Positions 25,285-33,543 of a stretch of 35,678 nt of DNA are shown piece by piece (position 1 is the first letter of the stretch; each line of letters starts with the position of its first letter). A program made the translations under genes and the position numbers. The stretch comes from CAYFJO01 sp964343305. Its GTDB lineage: Bacteria; Planctomycetota; Planctomycetia; Pirellulales; Pirellulaceae. Below the pieces are notes generated by a model that had not been told where the DNA came from, did no database searches, and saw only the letters and a list, made by a program, of their open reading frames with translations. The stretch lies in the NCBI GenBank assembly GCA_964343305.1, contig CAYFJO010000063.1:1-35678 (forward strand), given 5' to 3'.

Positions 25285-25882
25285 CAAGCATTTCCATCTC
25301 CACTTCGACACCACGGTGATAGCCCTGCCAGATGGCTGCGATTTTTCCCCGGCGATCGAGCAGCACGGTCGTGGGAAAACCAAATTCTTCGATGCCCGCG
25401 ACTTCTCCAAGTTCCGTTCGGCTGACCCACTGCACGTCGAGATAAGTGTCAACGTTGGCATTCACTTGCTTGAGAGACTTTTCGGTTGAATCGCGCAACG
25501 ATTCGACATCACGATCCAGTCCACCGTTGCACGACACGGAAATCAACTGGAATTCGTCACGCGATTGAAAACGCTCACGCAATTCCATGATGTGCGGAAA
25601 TTCCCTGCGACAGGGCGCACACCACGTTCCCCAATAGTTGACCAGGACGACTTTGCCTTGCAGCGACTCGGACGTTTCCGCCGTCTCGGCCCCCGTTAGC
25701 GGTTGAAACGATTGCTTCGTCAGCGCCTTGCCGACGCCGGCATGATTCGGTCCGTCGGGTCCCACGGGCCGGGGACGAATCAGAGCGTAAACGACGACAA
25801 AACAAACGAGGATCAGCAACAGATTTTGCAGACTCCCGAGCGAATTGGATCGCTGTCGGGATTGCTCATCCGATTGGTTCAT
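25262..25882 (-). CDS. TlpA/ResA-like thioredoxin, membrane-anchored
   Basis: This encodes 206 residues from the ATG at 25882; a TTG two codons upstream is an alternative. A single hydrophobic helix (about 17-37) anchors it, with the rest outside the cytoplasm. The thioredoxin fold carries the active site WCAPC (87-91) in VLVNYWGTWCAPCRREFP, the later cis-Pro segment GFPTTVLLDRRGKIA, and YHRGVEVEMEM at the end. Such proteins reduce disulfides or keep cytochrome apoprotein cysteines reduced. The gene is tail-to-tail with thiE, overlapping it by 23 bases. Confidence 0.9.
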   Translation of the reverse strand: MNQSDEQSRQRSNSLGSLQNLLLILVCFVVVYALIRPRPVGPDGPNHAGVGKALTKQSFQPLTGAETAETSESLQGKVVLVNYWGTWCAPCRREFPHIMELRERFQSRDEFQLISVSCNGGLDRDVESLRDSTEKSLKQVNANVDTYLDVQWVSRTELGEVAGIEEFGFPTTVLLDRRGKIAAIWQGYHRGVEVEMEMLVKHALNH

Positions 25883-25995
25883 CGCCAATGCCTACTTTCT
25901 GTTGTGTACCATTCGCGCTTCGCGGTTTACGATAGTAGGTGAACGCACTTGTCAAACCCATCCATCGTTATCCCACTGCTGCTCGGATTCCATCC

Positions 25996-27012
25996 ATGTT
26001 AGTCGTTATGCAAACTCACGCGACCCCGGAACAAGTCCAGCAGGTGGTCGATAAGATCAGCGACCTGGGTTTGACCCCACATCCATTGCCAGGCGCCACG
26101 CGTACTGCAATCGGAATCACAGGCAACGTCGATGCCGTCGATCCCGCTCGGTTGGAAGGACTCACCGGCGTCCATGAATTGCTCCGCGTAACCAAACCAT
26201 ACAAGTTGGCCAGCCGCGAAATGCATCCCGACGACTCGGTTGTCAAGTTGCCGCAAGCTGCTTTCCGCGCCGACACCTTTCCGATTGTTGCCGGTCCCTG
26301 TTCGGTTGAAAACGAGAGCATGGTTTTGCAAACGGCCGAATTCCTCGTCAGCCGCGGCATTCATCTGATGCGGGCCGGGGCATTCAAACCACGTACGAGT
26401 CCGTACAGCTTCCAAGGCATGGAACACCAAGGTTTGGAGATTCTCGTCAAGGCGCGCGAGGCGACGGGAATCGGTATCGTCACCGAGGTGATGGAGTCCG
26501 AGCAAGTTTCGGCCGTTGAGGAAGCGGCCGACATGCTGCAAATCGGCACCCGGAACATGCAGAATTTTCCGCTGCTCAAACGTGTCTCACGAGCCAGCAA
26601 ACCCGTACTGCTCAAACGCGGCATGTCCGCCACGCTCGACGAATGGTTGATGGCGGGCGAGTATGTCTTGTCGGGCGGCAATCGCGGCGTGGTTTTTTGC
26701 GAACGAGGAGTGCGAACGTTCGCTGATCACACACGCAACACGTTGGACCTTTCGATCGTACCGCCGGTCAAAAAACTTTCGCACCTGCCGATCATCGTCG
26801 ATCCCAGTCACGGCACTGGCAAACGCGATTTTGTCATGCCCATGGCGTTGGCCGGACTCGCCAGCGGTGCGGATGGGCTCATGATCGAGATCCATCCGGA
26901 CCCTGACCAGGCGTTGTCGGACGGCGCACAGTCGTTGAATTTCGACCAATTCGACGAGTTGCTCGATCGAGTCAACGAATTGGCTAGCGTGTTTGGACGC
27001 AAGGTTGTTTAG
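25996..27012 (+). CDS. aroF: 3-deoxy-7-phosphoheptulonate synthase, type I-beta
   Basis: This encodes 338 residues, the same length as the Thermotoga type I-beta enzyme. The start at 25996 gives the expected N-terminal ferredoxin-like regulatory domain (MLVVMQTHATPEQ, about 1-75); a GTG at 25939 would add an unrelated leader. The barrel shows FPIVAGPCSVE, LMRAGAFKPRTSPYSFQG, GIGIVTEVME, LQIGTRNMQN, PVLLKRGMSATL, CERGVRTF and PIIVDPSHGTGKR, which bind phosphoenolpyruvate, erythrose 4-phosphate and the metal. It catalyses the first step of the shikimate pathway and is probably feedback-inhibited through the N-terminal domain by an aromatic amino acid. No chorismate mutase is fused. Confidence 0.95.
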   Translation: MLVVMQTHATPEQVQQVVDKISDLGLTPHPLPGATRTAIGITGNVDAVDPARLEGLTGVHELLRVTKPYKLASREMHPDDSVVKLPQAAFRADTFPIVAGPCSVENESMVLQTAEFLVSRGIHLMRAGAFKPRTSPYSFQGMEHQGLEILVKAREATGIGIVTEVMESEQVSAVEEAADMLQIGTRNMQNFPLLKRVSRASKPVLLKRGMSATLDEWLMAGEYVLSGGNRGVVFCERGVRTFADHTRNTLDLSIVPPVKKLSHLPIIVDPSHGTGKRDFVMPMALAGLASGADGLMIEIHPDPDQALSDGAQSLNFDQFDELLDRVNELASVFGRKVV

Positions 27013-27024
27013 CTCCAAGAATAG

Positions 27025-27048
27025 CTCGTTTAACGGCAAGCCGAAGGA
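27025..27048. repeat. REP-like half element, copy C
   Basis: CTCGTTTAACGGCAAGCCGA and the next four bases repeat the left arm at 23071-23094 almost exactly. The complementary arm is absent. It begins 12 bases after the DAHP synthase stop and ends 7 bases before the CYTH start, so its AAGGA supplies the only Shine-Dalgarno-like sequence for that gene. Confidence 0.85.
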
Positions 27049-27055
27049 TCATGAA

Positions 27056-27526
27056 ATGCTCGAAGTCGAACAGAAGTTCCACGCCGATGAATTCGAGGCG
27101 ATCGAATCGGCAGTAACCGAGTTGGGTGCGTTGATCGAGCCGGCCATCACACAAGTCGACCGATACTTTGCCCACCCATCTCGCGATTTTGCTCAAACCG
27201 ACGAAGCCTTTCGAATTCGTCGTGTGGGCGAGACAAATTGTGTGACGTACAAGGGTCCGAAAATCGACTCGGACACAAAGACGCGCCGTGAGATTGAGCT
27301 GCCGATGCCGGACGGCGAAGCGACTACGGAGCAATACACCGAATTGTTTCAATCTCTAGGATTCACAGTTGTTGCAGAAGTTTTCAAACAACGCCGCCGC
27401 GCGAATTTCACCTGGCATAACCAAAAGGTGGAAATTGTGTTCGACGTAGTGAAAGACGTGGGACAATTCGTTGAAATTGAACTTTCGGCGGACGAATCTA
27501 CTCTGGAATCAGCAAAGTCGTGTCTT
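27056..27526 (+). CDS. CYTH domain protein (class IV adenylate cyclase-like), cut by gap
   Basis: At least 157 residues are visible before the N gap. The N-terminus MLEVEQKF holds the ExExK signature of the CYTH superfamily. It is followed by the charged beta-strands typical of the tunnel fold: AFRIRRVGETNCVTYKGPK, TRREIELPM, EVFKQRRRANFTW, KVEIVFDVVKDVGQFVEIEL. CYTH proteins act on triphosphate-containing substrates (cAMP synthesis, thiamine or inorganic triphosphate hydrolysis), which are not distinguishable here. The usual length is about 170-190 residues, so the stop probably lies inside or close to the gap. The start follows the REP-like element. Confidence 0.85.
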
Positions 27527-27626
27527 NNNNNNNNNNNNNNNNNNNNNNNNNNNNNNNNNNNNNNNNNNNNNNNNNNNNNNNNNNNNNNNNNNNNNNNNNN
27601 NNNNNNNNNNNNNNNNNNNNNNNNNN
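27527..27626. other. Scaffold gap (100 N)
   Basis: Exactly 100 N. The CYTH reading frame cannot be followed across it, and the true length is unknown. Confidence 0.98.
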
Positions 27627-27972
27627 GGTCCTGTCATCGCCGGACTTCACAGCCCCGTTTGGTGATGAAGAATTGACGACTTGGATGTTTTACGGGACTA
27701 AGAATTACGAATTGAGTTTTTCAACACTTAACTCAGTCAATTTGACGTAAACCACAGTGACGCTTCGAATTGCGCAGAAATCGAACGTATCTTGCGATGA
27801 TTGTTGCTCAATCTGATGATAGGACAACAAAAGCTTCGATCGAACAAGTTTTGGAGCTCAACTGTAGCCAATGTCATCACGTGTGTTGTGCACCACATTG
27901 AGCGCCCGTAGACTAACTTCACGCGTACCGTCTGCCTGTCCTGTCAACGGAAAACGCCAAAACGTTGCCGTC
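27627..27972. other. Interval between CYTH gap and the TIR gene
   Basis: No gene is supported in this stretch, apart from a possible few codons of the CYTH C-terminus just after the gap. Base composition becomes more AT-rich here than in the housekeeping block, continuing into the TIR gene. Confidence 0.5.
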
Positions 27973-29321
27973 ATGTCTAATAACCTAGGGTTTTTCTCTC
28001 ACACACGACCCGTAATCGTCGTGACCACGCGCTCGCCCATAAAATCGCCAACGGACTGCGTTCGGCAGGTGCAGAGGTGTTGGTTGCCCCCGAAAACATT
28101 CCTGTAGGCCCAGAATGGCACAAAGAAACTGTTTCCGAGTCGATGCAAGAGTGCACGCATTTCCTCGTGATCATCTCTCACGCCTCAACGGCATCCGAAC
28201 GGATATTGACCGAAATCACACTCGCGCAAGAGCAACTCAACAATGAATCGAACCTTACCATCCTACCGTTGATCATCGAGAACGTCGGCGCATACCCCGG
28301 GAGTGAATTCATCGAGAGCTTCCAACACGTCCCGTATCAGCGCGATGATTCCGCGCAACTCTCTGCCGTTGCCGAATGTCTAGACTTGCGTCCGACCGGC
28401 CCTGAACAGAAATCCGTACGAAGCCCCCATCTTAGGAATGACAAAGCTACTTCCTTGCAATGTCTCGTATTTATGCCGTTTGGTAGCGAATTCAACGTCG
28501 TCTTTGACACAGTGAAAGCGGCTGCAACTTCATCCGTGCCAACGGAAAGCATTCATTGCTATTGGCTAAAAGATGTCCTAGCTGCTGGCAGAATAACCGA
28601 CGACATTCTTGAAGGAATTCACAGGTCCGCATTTTGCATCGCGGATTTGACAGACAATAATCCAAATGTGATGTGGGAAACGGGTTACGCGATGGCACTA
28701 AGCAAACCGACGATTCTGATCGCGCAAAACGTGGACACTATCCCATTTGACTTGAAGGATCATCGAATTGTTCCTTACGAATTGCAAGAATTAAACAGCT
28801 TACCGCAGAAATTATCAGAGGCGATTCGTCAGACGCTATCGAGATACAAGATAAGAACGGCAACTTATGCCGAGACGCATTCGCAAGATCAAGGACAAGT
28901 AATTGCTGTGACTGGCAGCATGGTCGCTGATGCCGCCCGCGTTCAACGGAGAATCGACACGATTCTCGAACCGTATTTAAATTCTCCAAACACGTGGTAC
29001 TGCGGGACAAACGGGATTGTTGACGAGATGTCGCTAGATTATTTGTTGGACCATAATCAACGACCCATCGCAGTCGGCTATCACAAATTAGATTTCTCTG
29101 CTCGTGTATTTGAATTAGTCCAGCAAAACAAGATTAGATTCATTGATGCTTCCGTTGAACCTCTTCCGAAAGGCCTTACTGGTCCATCAGACCGTGACGT
29201 GTTGTTTGCCAGTAAGGCGGACTTGACCGTACTATTCTGGGACGGTGAAAGTCGTGGCACACGGACATTAATCGACTATTATCAACATAACGCCAAGAAC
29301 TTGGTCATAGGGTTCATCTGA
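27973..29321 (+). CDS. TIR / DRHyd-like / SLOG-like fusion protein, frameshifted near start
   Basis: As sequenced, the long frame opens after a stop at 27981, and its first start-like codon is a GTG at 28077. However, the TIR domain starts at 27987 in that frame (RVFLSHTTRNRRDHALAHKI). The ATG at 27973 (MSNNLG) reads in another frame. One extra G or T in the run GGGTTTTT (27988-27995) would join them. Numbering from 28077: TIR residues 1-70 (IPVGPEW, FLVIISHAS, and Glu46 in ERILTEI at the NADase Glu position); a nucleoside deoxyribosyltransferase-like domain at about 128-235 (LVFMPFGSEF, CIADLTDNNPNVMWETGYA, Glu201); and a SLOG-like domain at about 273-414 (VIAVTGS, GTNGIVDE, LFWDGESRGT). These are nucleotide-binding or nucleotide-cleaving folds of conflict systems. 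The gene is probably partnered with the next one. Confidence 0.8.
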
Positions 29322-29541
29322 CGCCGATCATCATCCGCAACCAGACGTTGTCTTCCGCAATCAGGCCAGATTCCGTGGCTGTCGGCGGACCTATCTGACC
29401 GCAAGCGTTGTTCGGCAATCAAACCACCGTTTTTCCGTGCTGGCCGCCGGATCGCATTCTACGCGAATTGGTGAATCACAACACGTAGCGGAGGTAGTTC
29501 CCCAGAAGACGGTCGGCTCACCGTTTTGTAAGCTGAGTTGG

Positions 29542-30558
29542 ATGGATAACCATGCGATTATCAAAGTTCAACGATCCGCCGAATTCGAAGCAGCACTGAA
29601 CCGATGCCAGGCCGAACCGAAAGCACAGCGGTATCGGCGGTTTGTAGGTGCTGCGTTTATCGCCTTCGGCTGGATCTTGCTCTTCACGTGTGTGTTCGTC
29701 GGGGCTTGGAATGCGGCATCAGTAATGGAAGATTGGGGTTCGACTGGGCGATCCATAGGTAAGGTATTGGTACGCGTGATTCTTGGAGCGATTGTTTTCT
29801 TACCTGCAATCCCGTTTTGGTATATCGGTCGTAAGCTCGCTGCGCCGTCAGCTCGACGCCAACTTGAGCGTGACCCTCGGCCGCCTGTGTTTTACCTTCG
29901 ATCATTTGCTTCAGACAGTGACGAGTTAACGAAACAAATGATCGACGGAGTGCTTAAGAAGGACATGCCACGTTCGACAGAAGAGAACCTTGTTGAGCAA
30001 TTGCGAAAAGTCGGGCCCGTCATCGCGGTCGGCAAACCAGAGGAACCTCTACCTAAGCTGGGAGCTGCACGATTATACGTTCAGGACGATGTTTGGCAGC
30101 AAGTGGTTGCCGGCATCGCGACCGACTGTGCATTGATCGTGTTGCGTGTTGGTGGCACACACGGCTTTTGGTGGGAAATAGAGTATGCGATCAACCGTGG
30201 GAAGCCGGAACAAATCCTCGTTTGGGTCTCAGAAGACAACGGTCCCAAGAGGCGCCAAATCTATGAGAGCTTTCGCGAACGAGCTAACCCACTTCTTCCA
30301 ATACCTCTGCCCAGAGAATTCGGTCAGTCCCGCTTCATTCGTTTCGGTCGGGACTGGCAGCCAATTGTCCAATCGAGTTTCGAACCACTTGAAAGCGATC
30401 CTTTTTACGAACCGCCACCACCTCCAGCACCGCCTCGCCGCGGATTGATTATTAAGCAACTGCCGATCCTTGACGTGGTTGTCGGGACATTGCTCGTGTT
30501 TTCCCTCGTACTTGTTGGACTGGTTTTCGCCATCTACCTATTCACTGGTGTGTGGTAA
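29542..30558 (+). CDS. Membrane protein with TIR-like domain
   Basis: This encodes 338 residues from the ATG at 29542; the frame is open further up, but that part looks non-coding. Two helices (about 34-56 and 73-95) are followed by a cytoplasmic Rossmann-like core (about 115-275): PVFYLRSFASDSDE, a helix with EENLVEQL, GPVIAVGKPEEPLPKLGAARLY, TDCALIVLRVG and FWWEIEYAI, in which Glu212 takes the place of the TIR catalytic Glu. A Pro-rich hinge (PPPPPAPP, 291-298) and a final helix (311-335) close the chain. This resembles the membrane-linked TIR-like proteins found with nucleotide-signalling and defence genes. It lies 220 bases after the TIR/SLOG gene, on the same strand. Function is inferred from fold and context only. 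Confidence 0.7.
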   Translation: MDNHAIIKVQRSAEFEAALNRCQAEPKAQRYRRFVGAAFIAFGWILLFTCVFVGAWNAASVMEDWGSTGRSIGKVLVRVILGAIVFLPAIPFWYIGRKLAAPSARRQLERDPRPPVFYLRSFASDSDELTKQMIDGVLKKDMPRSTEENLVEQLRKVGPVIAVGKPEEPLPKLGAARLYVQDDVWQQVVAGIATDCALIVLRVGGTHGFWWEIEYAINRGKPEQILVWVSEDNGPKRRQIYESFRERANPLLPIPLPREFGQSRFIRFGRDWQPIVQSSFEPLESDPFYEPPPPPAPPRRGLIIKQLPILDVVVGTLLVFSLVLVGLVFAIYLFTGVW

Positions 30559-30709
30559 TCCACTGTGTGTGACTTAACGGATTCGGTTCGCTCACCTTGC
30601 TAAGAACTCGTCGATTTTGACTCAGGCTGCAAAACGACCGATTCTTCGAAGCAGCGGCGAACGTCTCCATCCGTAACGACTTGAATAACACTGCGTTGTT
30701 TGATGACTT

Positions 30710-32233
30710 TCACCGCTGTTTCCACGGCAATCCAGGCCACCACGAAGCTCCGGCGTGGTTGAACATTTCCGGTCCCGGTGTGGAGCGGCCTTCTTCAACG
30801 ATGCGACGCAAGGCGGCTGTTAACTGCTTGACGGTTTCAGGATAGTCCGCCGCAAGATTTTTCGTTTCTTTCGGATCGTCCTTGAGGTTGTAGAGTTGGA
30901 CCGCCGGGAGTTTTCGCTTCGCAGCTTCTGACTCGCGAGGAGCACTCCAGCCACCCGATCCGCGGCAGAGGAGCAACTTCCAGTCGCCTTTGCGAATGGC
31001 AAAATGCCCCGAGATCGAGTGGTGGACGACGAAGTCGTGCAGCGGCTTTGAAACATCTCGCCCTTGCAGCACAGCAAGCACGCTGACGCTATCTTCAGCG
31101 TTCTCGGGACCGAGCCGGTAGTCGACGACTTCCGCGCAAGTCGCCATGATGTCGGCGAGTGTGATCGTTTGGGTGCTCTTGGCACCGCGTTTTATCTTTC
31201 CAGGCCAGCGGGCGATGAATGGAACTCGATGCCCACCTTCGTACGCATCGGCCTTATGCCCTCGCCAATGATCGCGCAAGTGAACACCGGCGCTTTCGAG
31301 TTTCGCAAAGTCCGCCTTGGGTGATGTGCCATTGTCGCAGGTAAAGACGACAAGCGTATCGTCCGGTTGTCCAGACTCGTCGAGCGCCTTCAACAACTGG
31401 CCGACAACGGCGTCAGTTTGCACAAGAAAATCGGCGTATTCGCTGATTCCCGTCTTACCGCGAAAGTCATTATGCGGAGCAATCGGTGTGTGGGGCGACG
31501 GCATCGGAAAGTACAGAAAAAACGGCTCTTCTTTGTCGGCTTGATCGCATATGTACTTGGAACAACGGTTGCCATATTCGGCGAGTACGGCGCGAAAATC
31601 CCAGTCGGCCATCGCTGGTCCGGCAGAGACTCCGACCATCGCTCCGGCCTTCATCGCGGAATTCACCTTTCCCAATAGTTGGTCATTCTCCCGCCAAACA
31701 TAGGGCGGCCAGTTAGGCACGTCATCGACGAAGTAATAGTCGAAGCCGTGATCATTTGGCCCGCCCTTAACGGGAGCTGCGAAGTCAATTTCATTGAGCT
31801 TCTCTGTCGTTCCGCCGCCTTTCTTGGGCCAGTGCCAGCCGAGATGCCATTTGCCAATGCAAGCCGTCTGGTAACCACTTTCGCGCAGCATCTCCGGCAA
31901 AGTCAGACGATCGTCTTCGATTAGCGGACGTTCCCACTTGCCAACAATGCCGCGTTTGAGTCGGGATCGCCAGTTGTATCGACCCGTCAGCACGCTGTAA
32001 CGCGTAGGCGTACACACGGCGGACGTCGAGTGAGCATCCGTGAAGCTCATGCCCTCGCGTGCCAACCGGTCGATCGCTGGCGTGCTGAGTCCGAGGTTTT
32101 CATTCATCGCCGACACGGAATCGATCCCCATATCGTCGGCCAGAATGACGATGATATGGGGATTCTTGGAATCGGCGGCACTCGCATTGACAATCGTCAA
32201 TGTGAACAACGAGAAAATGATAGTACGCATCAT
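30710..32233 (-). CDS. Secreted arylsulfatase (S1 type)
   Basis: This encodes 507 residues. A signal peptide (about 1-20) is followed by the sulfatase fold. ILADDMG (30-36) gives the two metal Asp residues, and CTPTRYSVLTGR (from Cys74) is the C-x-P-x-R site whose Cys is converted to formylglycine. GYQTACIGKWHLG and PFFLYFPMPSPHTP follow, then VFTCDNG with the second metal pair, and GGHRVPFIARWPG. The C-terminal subdomain has LYNLKDDPKETKNLA. It hydrolyses sulfate esters, most likely of algal or animal polysaccharides, outside the cytoplasm. It needs a formylglycine-generating enzyme, not present here. No clear ribosome site; ATG at 32233 or 32230. Confidence 0.93.
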   Translation of the reverse strand: MMRTIIFSLFTLTIVNASAADSKNPHIIVILADDMGIDSVSAMNENLGLSTPAIDRLAREGMSFTDAHSTSAVCTPTRYSVLTGRYNWRSRLKRGIVGKWERPLIEDDRLTLPEMLRESGYQTACIGKWHLGWHWPKKGGGTTEKLNEIDFAAPVKGGPNDHGFDYYFVDDVPNWPPYVWRENDQLLGKVNSAMKAGAMVGVSAGPAMADWDFRAVLAEYGNRCSKYICDQADKEEPFFLYFPMPSPHTPIAPHNDFRGKTGISEYADFLVQTDAVVGQLLKALDESGQPDDTLVVFTCDNGTSPKADFAKLESAGVHLRDHWRGHKADAYEGGHRVPFIARWPGKIKRGAKSTQTITLADIMATCAEVVDYRLGPENAEDSVSVLAVLQGRDVSKPLHDFVVHHSISGHFAIRKGDWKLLLCRGSGGWSAPRESEAAKRKLPAVQLYNLKDDPKETKNLAADYPETVKQLTAALRRIVEEGRSTPGPEMFNHAGASWWPGLPWKQR

Positions 32234-32378
32234 GATTTTTGTTGAAACATAGTATAGGGCGAACTCTGCATGAAGGCTAAAGCGAAATTGACTGATTCAA
32301 TAAGTCGTCATTCGTGAAATGACCAAGAATAGACCGAATTTCTGGACAACCTTTGATGAAACAGTCCTGAGTGTCTCG

Positions 32379-32987
32379 TTAAACGTCGAAATTCGGTTTT
32401 CGAACAGCCGGTGAGTGAGAATTGCCAAACCGGGCTGAAATCCGCGGCAAGAATCCTACGTTTCTTGGGTTAGTGGCAGAAACGATTTGCGAGGGCTGGG
32501 TTGCAGTACCATAGGATTCGATCCAGGCGATCGAATTGTCCACGGTCATTGCATCAATGTCTTCTGAAAACGATATCGTTAGTGGTGTTCCGGAAGTGGA
32601 ATCATAGGTGCCACCATCGACTGGACTTGAAGTAGAGATGGTTGGTGCGACGCGATCGAGCGTGAAGATGTAGTCGCTCCAATCTCCTACAAGACTTGGT
32701 CCGCCAGTATGTCCAACCGCTCGATAGCGAATCGTCAAGCTGGCATCCCAACTGTTTAACGACGGATCGCTGGCCAGTGGGTCGTACGTGAAACTGCCGT
32801 CGCTCATCGAGGCCGATGCGGAACCTTCAATCGATCCGTCCGCGCCGTGGTCGAATTCGATCGTGACCGACGTAAACGACGGCGAGTCCCAGCTTGTCGA
32901 GCCAGTCAAAGTTGGGTCGTTGGTGAGTTGGTCCCAACTGTCGCTGCCCGTGTCGTTGGCCAGTTCGATCTGGCCGCGGCAAAGTCG
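32379..32987 (-). pseudogene. Fragment of a large Ig-like surface protein
   Basis: The minus-strand frame opens directly after a TAG at 32988-32990 and reads RGQIELANDTGSDSWDQLTN, then DPTLTGSTSWDSPSF, FTYDP, a fibronectin-like APTISTSSPVDGGTY segment and LTISFSEDIDAMTVDNSIAW (an SbsA/Ig-like motif), then ends at 32379. There is no start codon or signal peptide. Repeats of this kind form the body of the very long secreted proteins of planctomycetes, so this is a single-repeat relic. It cannot be excluded that it is expressed from the TTG within the frame. Confidence 0.65.
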
Positions 32988-33060
32988 CTAGCTTATTGCG
33001 ATTTGCGCGGACGCGCTGTCCTTAGAGAACCTGTTGAATTCCGCGGTCCGTGCGGCGCCA

Positions 33061-33540
33061 TCAGACCGGATAGATTTCCAATCGCACCTCGCCAATCGGC
33101 TGGCTGTCCGCCAAGTCGCTTTCGCGCGGCACGAGGGTCGAGATCTCAAGCCGATTGACGGGTCTGAGCTTGTCCGAGACTTCGAATCGGGACTCGGTGG
33201 AACCAGGCTTCAACGATCCCAACGATTCGGAGTTCAAGAGTACGCTTCCGGAAACGCTCGCCGTGGCAATGACCAGGTCCACGCGCTGTGACGGAGACAA
33301 TCCCGTTGGCAGATGGAAGCGGCGGCGGAATTGTGTTTCACCGTGAATGCCTGCCGCCGCTAGTTGATTCCACGTGGCGGGCATGTGGATTCGGACGGAG
33401 CGAGCGTCCGAAGCCGATTCCACGACGACCTCCCAAGGGCCGCGAAGCCGGATGATGTGCGGTTCGTCGTGGTCGGGGTCAGGAAAGTCGTACAGACTCA
33501 AAAAAGAAAGCGGCGACCGCTCGCCGCACTCCAAAAACAA
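33061..33540 (-). CDS. Stand-alone sugar-binding-like beta-sandwich domain
   Basis: This encodes at most 159 residues; the start is uncertain, because the frame opens with a TTG three bases after the neighbouring pilin stop and runs through its terminator, so a shorter product is likely. The sequence IRLRGPWEVVVE, RVxMPATW-like RIHMPATWNQL, TQFRRRFHLPTGL, LVIATASVSGSVLLNSESLG, NRLEISTLVPRESD resembles the N-terminal jelly-roll of family 2 glycoside hydrolases. No catalytic domain follows: the frame ends at 33061. It may be a carbohydrate- or protein-binding module, or the leftover of a larger enzyme. Confidence 0.5.
   Translation of the reverse strand: MFLECGERSPLSFLSLYDFPDPDHDEPHIIRLRGPWEVVVESASDARSVRIHMPATWNQLAAAGIHGETQFRRRFHLPTGLSPSQRVDLVIATASVSGSVLLNSESLGSLKPGSTESRFEVSDKLRPVNRLEISTLVPRESDLADSQPIGEVRLEIYPV
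33498..33527 (-). terminator. Rho-independent terminator of the pseudopilin gene
   Basis: On the minus strand, GCGGCGA (33527-33521) pairs with TCGCCGC (33516-33510) across a 4-base loop and is followed by TTTCTTTTTT. It lies 17 bases after the stop of the PulJ/PilW-like gene. Confidence 0.85.
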
Positions 33541-33543
33541 GCG

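Noticed and set aside
27871..28107. Independent 78-codon gene upstream of the TIR gene
   Set aside because: Its latter half overlaps the TIR coding sequence in another frame; only its internal ATG at 27973 is relevant, as the probable original TIR start.
30600..30713. A 37-codon frame starting with a GTG that overlaps the sulfatase stop
   Set aside because: Reading VKVIKQRSVIQVVTDGDVRR is plausible-looking, but it has no ribosome site or recognisable family and is too short to support.
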